DNA of 16,909 bases from positions 1 through 16,909 of the forward strand of contig FLMG01003601.1 of assembly GCA_900088475.1 (NCBI GenBank). The letters are read 5' to 3'. The position numbers were made by a program, and so were the translations under genes. The notes beneath the pieces are model-generated. The model had not been told where the DNA came from. It was given only the letters and a program-made list of their open reading frames with translations, and did no database searches. The stretch comes from Hyphochytrium catenoides (lineage: Eukaryota; Sar; Hyphochytriomycetes; Hyphochytriales; Hyphochytriaceae). Below, one piece after another: positions 11,301 through 16,909 of this stretch (its first letter is position 1; the number at the start of each line of letters is the position of its first letter).

Positions 11301-14300
11301 ATAAGGCCATCTTTCGGGAACGCCTGTGGACTTACAAGCAAAGGGAAAGTTTAATCAGACTGATGAGGCTAAATCGAGTGTAGAGAACACTTTTCTTGTC
11401 TCACAAGAGGCGAAGGCTTTAGAGAGCTGGGCTCCTATCTGGAACTCAGTCAAGCTGAAGGCCTACTCGAGCGATTCTCTTGCCAACTGTCTCTTGCGCT
11501 CCCCGTGGCAAGACCCCCTTGTGGAAGAGCTAATGGCTCTTGGACAGTTCTACCTGGAGGCTGGAAATGATCGAATGAAAGAGGGCCAGGACAGGGATTC
11601 CCGAAAGTCTTTCTCTCTGGACTGTGCGATGATTGCTGCGGACTACTGCTTTGCCGAGCCATACTGCTCGCGAGAGGTCTTAACGGGGGATGGAGGAGTC
11701 CGGACAGTGCTTGACCCCAGTCTTATACGTGGACTAGAAGAAGAGCGAGACAAAGCCTGTCTTTCTATCTTTCTTCGGGCCGCCAGGTGGCTCACTAATG
11801 GCAAGAGCGGAGCGGTTATAAACTCATCGCGCTTCGACTCCCTTCAACTTGAAGAGGAAGACGAAGATTCCCTAGATCTACTCTCTCGGATCCGGAAGCA
11901 GCAGCACATTGTAGTTCCTTTCCTTTGCTCCCAGCTGCAAGACAAACGTTCTCGACTCTCTGAAGCAGCCCTAAGGACCCTTAAGGTCGTCATTTCGTCT
12001 ATGTCGGGACAGGAAGGCACCTCAGGTGGGTTTCTTATTAATTGTAGTCAGAGACCAGCGGTTATTGGCGATACTACTTGTGCTCTTCTTTTACTAAGGA
12101 AAGGATGCAGACTTTGATCGAATTATATGGACACACGTCAACGCGGCTAACTCCCTGTAAATTTGTTAAGCGATACCTATCTCTGATACCACGGCACTTT
12201 CCTTAATATCCCTATTTTAGGAGGAGATCTGACAGACGAGATCCTTATGACGATTCTCTCCACACTGTCTAAGCTGCACAAAGCTGTAGAATTTGACGTT
12301 TCCTCCTTTGGAACTTTGTGTTCCCGGACTACGAGGTTATGGTTGATAGTGCAGGAGGTAAACGTAGTTGTTATTCGCTGTTTGACATGTCAATGTCAGG
12401 CTATTCCTGGATATCGTCTCCTTCTGTTGGGTTGCCACAACGTTCCGTTAGCACTTGTTCCCTGTTTACCACTACAAGCTCTGGAATCTGCAAGAAAATG
12501 TTCTTATCTCTCGTTTGTAAGCATTTCTTCCCAACTTCCTTGTCTTTGTTCTTTACCTTATTTCAACCTTTTAATAGCAACTCACAGGTTCTGCTCTGCA
12601 TGTTTCCCGAGCCGGGAGCTGATATCGATGTCTGGTCTGGTGTCCATGGGGGCATCTCTCCATCTGTCTGGCTCTCTCTCCTTCCCTCTTTACTCTCATC
12701 CCCATATGACACTGTGCGCTGCCTATCCTGGTTGGGCGCCGCCCGCGCTGCTAGAAGGGAGCTTTGTACTTCCTCTGCCCCTGACTTTCAGTTGTGGTCC
12801 CTTCTCTTGCAAGCATTCTTCGATGAGGCTTTGGTCGGCACAGTATTGAACACACCAAATGATGCAACGTTTGCTGGATACTCTCCTGCAAAGCTGGGAG
12901 GATTCTCTATGAAAAACATTGCTCCGCACTTACCGCATCTCCAGGTAAATGAAAAAAGGAGAGAAAGAGAGGGAGAGAGCCTCCCCCACGATCCTTTATG
13001 CTCCTTCCCTTCTCTTCCTCCTCCCTAAATTAGTATGATCTCTAGCGCTGTGTCTCCGTCGCTTTCTAGCTACTTCGATTTGTCGCTTACCAACCGCGGT
13101 ACGAGATCTAGGTCGGAGTATAGAGACGCTTGTTACGATGCCCTTACCTACGTCTTGCTCTACCCGTGGCCTCTAAATCTACCTCCCTCTCACAGGCTCA
13201 AGTTTCTTTATGCCTGAGAACAATCTCCGAGGCTATTTCATGCGCTATCGAGCAATGTCTGCCCTCTGAGGTTCCGAGCGTTCTAGCCTGGTTGCATTCC
13301 TTTCTTCTGCTACCTCTCCAGCTTGAGACTCCCGGCGTACGGAAGCTAAACGGGACTATCAACAGTAGCAGATCCCGAGAAGCAGCAAGTGCTCGATCTC
13401 TAGTGCTACATTTGTTTAAAGCACTAATCGTGGCGCACTGTGAGCTATTAAGGCCCGAGGCGCCTCGGTTGCTTTTGGTTTGTAGACTTCGCGGCTGAAC
13501 CTTTCTCCCATTCGGAGTCTCTTGCTTGCTGTTCAGCTGGTTTGACTTTTTTCTTTTCCACCGATGTTTGACGTCATCTCCATCATGTTGTCTCTCACAT
13601 CTTCCATATATCGGCCGACTTGTCGATACAAGGCAGAGATGGCTGCGTTTGTGTCGGAAAGATAGTCACTTCCAACTTCTTTCTGTTTTTTGCTGTACGC
13701 TATCTGCTCTAGCGACCTTCATGTCCTATCGCTTACGTGACACTTGCTATTGGCTCAGGCTCTGACAGATTATGCTCAAAGAGAGTATACCACTCTGGAG
13801 TCGTTCAACCGGTTAGTGGCAATTATCGACCCCGTCCTCCAAGGAGGCGAAGGCAAACAGGAGAGGATAATAGAGGACGGACTCTGCTTGTCGCCCTCGT
13901 TCCTTGAGGCATATCAAGCGCTTTGTCTGCCCGCACTTCTCGCAAAGCTGCGAGAAGCTTCTTTTTTATCTCCCATAACCCTGGCATTAGTGGCACAACT
14001 TGTGAAAGTCACGGAACCAAGTGTAGCTGAACACCTCCTGGAGATAGTTATCCCACTACTTTGCAAATCTTGGCCCCAAGATGGGGACACCGTTCAGCTG
14101 GAGGGGCCGCTTCCTCGTCTTACAGCAGTGAAGCTCCTTCTTGATGCTGCGCTACAACAAACACTGAAGAGATCAATCCGGGCTCATGTGTCTTCCATAA
14201 TCCAGGGTTTGGAGACGGTTGCTGCGTCCTCCTCTTCTTCCTCTATGTCGGTATGCCGAGAAATCATTCTCTCTCTCCTGAGTGCGCTAGCAACGGAAAA

Positions 14301-16909
14301 GGAAAGGCCGCGACTGGTGTCTGCACAGCTAGCTCTTAATTTACAAGCGAGCAAACATTGGTACACTGCGAATCTGGTGATGGAACATGCTCTAACACCC
14401 GCATCATCTTCACACTGTATTTATCCCTCTACTGCACCCCTCCTGGAGGCGGAGAGAGAGGTGCACACTTTTGTTGCCACCCAAGTTAGGAGAGGTCCTT
14501 CCCTTGCCCTCCGAACAAAGGCCTTAATCTATTTGGAGAGAATATTAACAGCCTGCAGGACAGCCGAAGACATTGAACGAACTCCAGCGGTAGACCTCGC
14601 CCGTGATTTGCTATTACACTGTGAGCCGGAGCTGCGAAATGCAACTCTCTATGTGATGTTGCGGGTCATGGAAGGTGCGGAAGGAGCTGAAGAAGGTACT
14701 ACTACCTCCTTCCCCCGCTTCTCTCATTTCTAGGTAGCCCTGTAATCTTGCCCCCACGTACTTGCTTTGAAAAAACCCTTTCTTGACTGAGATATGTCGC
14801 CTCGTAGTCTACCGGGTAGGTCTGTCCAAGGGCTTATGTGACGCTGTTTGATTGGTGTTACGCCTGATCAGGTTCTCAACACGATGATTCGGAAAGGTCT
14901 CCATTGTCTCTTCCGCTTCTCAGCGAACGATGGTGCTCGACAGTTCTTTCCTGTGCTGTCTCCGATGCCTCCAGCACCAATCGCGCGATTGCGGTTCGGC
15001 TTCTTCGCGTTCTATCTCTTTCTCTGCCTAGCTTGGCAGCTTCAACCCTTCTTGGCGAGCTGGAGGAGATATTGGTCCGCGAAAGGGTTACCTCATCTCC
15101 GCCGGGGATAGTTTCTCTATTTGAAGAACTGGGAATTCAGAATGATCAGGTAGGAAACTCCTTAAAGCCATGGCGTGCAGCAGCACATCACCTTAACTTA
15201 AGCTTTAGAGATCAATTGAGAGGCTGAATCCCAAGAAAGGGAGGGACGATGGGAAAGTGGTATATTTTAGACAAAAGAGCATCGAAAGGTCACCCCATGA
15301 CTTAGCAGGACGAGTAGAGGGGCGATGAGAGCTGCAAAGAATTTGGGAAAGATATCATTGATAGTGAGTAGGATTGGGAAGCGGATGATGATGCACACCG
15401 GCCCTATTGCGCGGTCAGTCTCACCCTGTTCGTTCATTAGGTCGCGGTAAGAGTAGAGCTTCCAACTCTTCAGAGCCGTTTTGGATTCTTTGCAGTGCTT
15501 GCCACCCTCCTGGCTTTTCACCCAGATTTGGTCCAAAAGTTGAAGCAGACCACTTGGACCGTCATCCGAAAATATTCCTCTCCAGAACTGCCGAAGACCT
15601 TGTCCTCCTATTCTGTTCCTGGTCAGGAACTGAAGCAACAAGGGGAGAACGGGGAAGCTGGTCTCACCGGCCGCATGCAAGAACTCTGTGTAGCCCTTCT
15701 TCGATTTCGAGAAGGAAAGGAGGAAGGCCTAGAACTCCACGAGCGATTGAGAAGGATAATCCCTTTTGGCTCATCTCCATCCACTACTCCTATCCCACTA
15801 CGCCAGACGTTGATGAATGTTGCCGCATCCGTATTAGAGGAAGAGAAAGAGTTTCAGCATCTCCTCGGAAAGGTAGGCGAAGACTCCTACCTTGTTTTTA
15901 CTGTCAGTTTGTTTCTGTTTCTCGTCCCCTTTATCTCTCTCTCCCTCTCCATTCTCTATTATCTTCTGGTTCCATCGAGCTCGACATTCCTATAACTCAA
16001 TTCATTCGCCAAATCCCTCACTCGAGTGGTTTGCGGCTTCGTTGTAGTCCGCATCTGCCATGGAGGAGCTCGAGGAAGCTGGAGAAGAGCTTGAGGAAGC
16101 AAAGAGGGAACAAGCAAGTGACCCAGAGGAATCCAGTCTAGAACTCTTTCCAAAGTGGCAACTCCACCTTGATCTTCCCAAAGAGACATCGGAGAGGATC
16201 CGGTAAGACGAAGGAGAACTGCATTCCTCAAACAATGATCTGAGCGATACCTGGAGCTTTGTCCTTAGCTTACGTCTAACTCGGGCTGAGGTTACCCTTG
16301 TCTAATTACTTCATATTGGGCTCCGTCCCAATCTAAGCTACATATACTGGGAACTTCCTTCGGGTTCCCTCTGGTTGCGCTTCCTTGTACGTCCCTTCAA
16401 CTCTAATCGGGGTTTACTCTCACCATCGTACTCTAGCTCGCTTCAACAAAAGCTGGAGACCTCCCGAAGCCTTCTAGCTGAATATGAGAATACGATTAGC
16501 GAGAAAAGGCTTAAGCAGCGGAGAGTAGAAAGGCGGCAGAAACGGCTGCTAGAGGCTATCCTAGCCCAGGAGCGTAGGGCTGAGATGTACAGGCAGAAGA
16601 TTGATGAACAGGTGAATGTGGAAGTGAGCCTAACGCTCGTCCAAGACGGACAGATAATTCAACACTCAAGAGTTACGAAGCCGTTGGCACTAGAACCCAA
16701 AAGGGAGAAGAGAGAAAGAAAAAAATGGAAGCCAGCAAGGGAGCATGACAGGCGTGATTGGATTAAAAAGAGAATCTAACCCTGACCCTATTCTAATAGA
16801 ATCTCCTCCTCGAGCTCGAGAGAGAAAGAAACCAAGGGAAACTGGCGGAGCTGGAACATCAACGAGCGCTGGAAGAAGCGAGGGCTAGGACAAGAGAGCT
16901 TAGGTAAGA
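8308..16909 (+). CDS. Giant discoidin/HEAT-ARM/coiled-coil protein of unknown function, truncated at right edge
   Basis: Exons in my model: 8308-8427, 8489-8580, 8656-8848, 8929-9025, 9182-9355, 9418-9514, 9648-9989, 10057-10369, 10570-10771, 10854-10924, 11016-11133, 11306-12025, 12221-12516, 12588-12944, 13196-13477, 13759-14695, 14944-15149, 15419-15446, 15496-15872, 16048-16202, 16437-16611, 16800-16903. They sum to 5,456 nt, about 1,818 codons, every junction GT-AG and in phase. Residues about 38-137 look like a discoidin/XRCC1-type galactose-binding fold (FWSTGTNAKEF, ICNKSVLEWE, KAKCEAPRKEVIYPLNF, PCRYIKINCPRGSPIAI). The middle, to about 1670, is alpha-helical and leucine-rich like HEAT/ARM repeats, without transmembrane segments or catalytic motifs. 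From about 1675 the protein is charged coiled coil. From memory the N-terminal blocks match a long uncharacterised land-plant protein; no symbol or function is known to me. The first half of exon structure is firm; the least certain borders are at 10370-10569, 13478-13758, 14696-14943 and 15150-15495. The coding sequence continues past the window. Confidence 0.87.
8404..9025 (+). other. N-terminal discoidin-like domain and first helix, exons 1-4
   Basis: This segment encodes about residues 33-168. Conserved aromatic and charged blocks (HLLEVDTRTFWSTG, EFLIIELEESCLVEHIRI, NKSVLEWELLTALKNRPE, CRYIKINCPRGSPIAIYFIE) have the alternation expected of a jelly-roll fold, as in XRCC1-NTD, APC10 and F5/8 type C domains. 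It is followed by an amphipathic helix (LVTELAPVIAYLSPHI) that starts the repeat region. Three introns interrupt it, at 8428-8488, 8581-8655 and 8849-8928. Such domains usually bind glycans, nucleic acid or protein partners; no ligand can be proposed here. Confidence 0.7.
10037..10056 (+). repeat. Intron 3' end shared with 16780-16799
   Basis: The last 20 nt of the intron at 9990-10056, CCCTGACCCTATGCTAATAG, match the last 20 nt of the intron at 16612-16799 (CCCTGACCCTATTCTAATAG) at 19 of 20 positions. Both copies end exactly at the splice acceptor and both are preceded by further CCCTGA/CTAACC-type units. The CTAAT would serve as branch site and TAG as acceptor. Confidence 0.85.
12945..13195 (+). 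other. Intron of the giant gene with a possible cassette exon
   Basis: The chosen splice pair (GTAAAT donor after PHLPHLQ, acceptor CCTCTCACAG before AQVSLCLR) is strong and phase 0 on both sides. Inside it, a second good acceptor (CCTCCCTAAATTAG, ending at 13033) opens a frame at 13035-13151 that looks protein-like (SEYRDACYDALTYV). This internal frame cannot be joined to the upstream exon without a frame change, so I left it out of the coding model. Confidence 0.5.
13478..13758 (+). other. Probable intron of the giant gene, exon structure unresolved
   Basis: My model reads out of the leucine-rich exon at a weak GTTTGT donor and resumes at GGCTCAG|GCTCTGACAG, both phase 0. Other canonical solutions exist. 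One uses a donor at GTGGCG or GTGAGC near 13430-13440 and the TTTGTAG acceptor ending at 13484, giving a short helix-like exon up to a GTTTGAC donor near 13539. Another adds an 18-nt exon (AEMAAF) between ACAAG and a GTGTCG donor. A protein-like frame also runs through 13564-13660 (FDVISIMLSLTSSIYRP) with no AG before it. Confidence 0.45.
15419..15446 (+). other. 28-nt micro-exon of the giant gene
   Basis: A micro-exon encoding SHPVRSLGR plus one base is predicted between a CGCGGTCAG acceptor and a strong GTAAGAG donor. The following intron is only 49 nt and ends TTCTTTGCAG. The micro-exon restores phase between exon 15150-side (phase 0) and the exon at 15496, which needs two leading bases, and gives a smooth helix (SHPVRSLGRVLATLLAFHP). 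The alternative is to skip it and use the acceptor CTCTTCAG ending at 15473, giving SRFGFFAVLATLLAF, which is also in phase. Confidence 0.6.
16048..16903 (+). other. C-terminal coiled-coil exons of the giant protein
   Basis: Three exons (16048-16202, 16437-16611, 16800-16903) encode about 144 residues rich in E, K, R, Q and L with heptad-like leucine spacing (LQQKLETSRSLLAEYENTI, LLLELERERNQGKLAELE). Long coiled coils usually mediate dimerisation or scaffold assembly. The last exon ends in phase 2 at a GTAAGA donor at the very end of the window, so more coiled coil or another domain must follow. Confidence 0.8.
16780..16799 (+). repeat. Second copy of the shared intron 3' end
   Basis: This is the partner of 10037-10056, with one mismatch (T for G). 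It ends the 188-nt intron before the final coiled-coil exon in the window. Confidence 0.85.

Noticed and set aside
12099-12156. Possible small exon between TCAG|GTGGGT and TTTTAG|GAGGAG
   Set aside because: Its flanking phases create a stop codon or a frame clash with the next exon, while a single 195-nt intron joins the neighbours cleanly.
12358-12399. Possible 42-nt intron (GTAAAC..GTCAG)
   Set aside because: It is in frame and open, and shorter than nearly all introns here; kept as coding, though transcript data could change this.
12318-12587. Upstream half of the open frame at 12318-13028 as coding
   Set aside because: The other frame gives a smoother protein (RLLLLGCHNVPLALVP) that splices in phase at TTT|GTAAGC into the exon at 12588, so only the part of this frame after 12588 is coding.
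13526-13765. Plus-strand open frame of 79 codons
   Set aside because: It is rich in Cys, Arg, Ser and His in a way typical of an out-of-frame reading, and it ends within the start of the next well-supported exon in another frame.
1-16909. Bacterial-type operons, CRISPR arrays, insertion sequences, tRNA or rRNA genes
   Set aside because: No direct repeat arrays, transposase-like frames, tRNA B-box patterns or rRNA-like blocks were seen, and the gene structure is that of a spliceosomal eukaryote.

Overview
The window is nuclear DNA of an intron-rich eukaryote, most likely a microalga or another plant-lineage protist. Genes are split by GT-AG introns, mostly 49-281 nt, with CTAA(C/T)-type branch sites just before the acceptor. 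No operons, bacterial ribosome-binding sites, tRNA, rRNA, transposon or CRISPR array were seen. The species cannot be assigned from sequence alone. The plant-lineage suggestion rests on a nodulin-like MFS transporter and on a long protein that, from memory, matches an uncharacterised family of land plants.

Layout: (1) 1-1217 has no gene I can support. (2) 1218-4346, minus strand: a ten-exon gene for a nodulin-like major facilitator transporter. My splice model gives one open frame of 714 residues with every junction in phase. (3) 4347-5377 is the head-to-head intergenic region shared with the next gene. It switches sharply from a purine-rich to a pyrimidine-rich strand. (4) 5378-7240, plus strand: a three-exon gene for a TPR-J domain-DnaJ-X co-chaperone of 568 residues. 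(5) 7241-8307 is intergenic, with a short trinucleotide repeat. (6) 8308 to the right edge, plus strand: at least 22 exons of a giant helical-repeat protein. It has an N-terminal discoidin-like domain, a long HEAT/ARM-like middle and a C-terminal coiled coil. About 1,818 codons lie in the window and the last intron starts at 16904, so the gene is truncated by the edge.

Nothing suggests the three genes form one pathway. The first two are divergently transcribed and may share a promoter region; the second and third are in tandem with separate intergenic space. The least described item is the third gene. Several of its introns hold in-frame open sequence or alternative acceptors, so those exon borders need transcript evidence. 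I found no clearly new multi-gene system.
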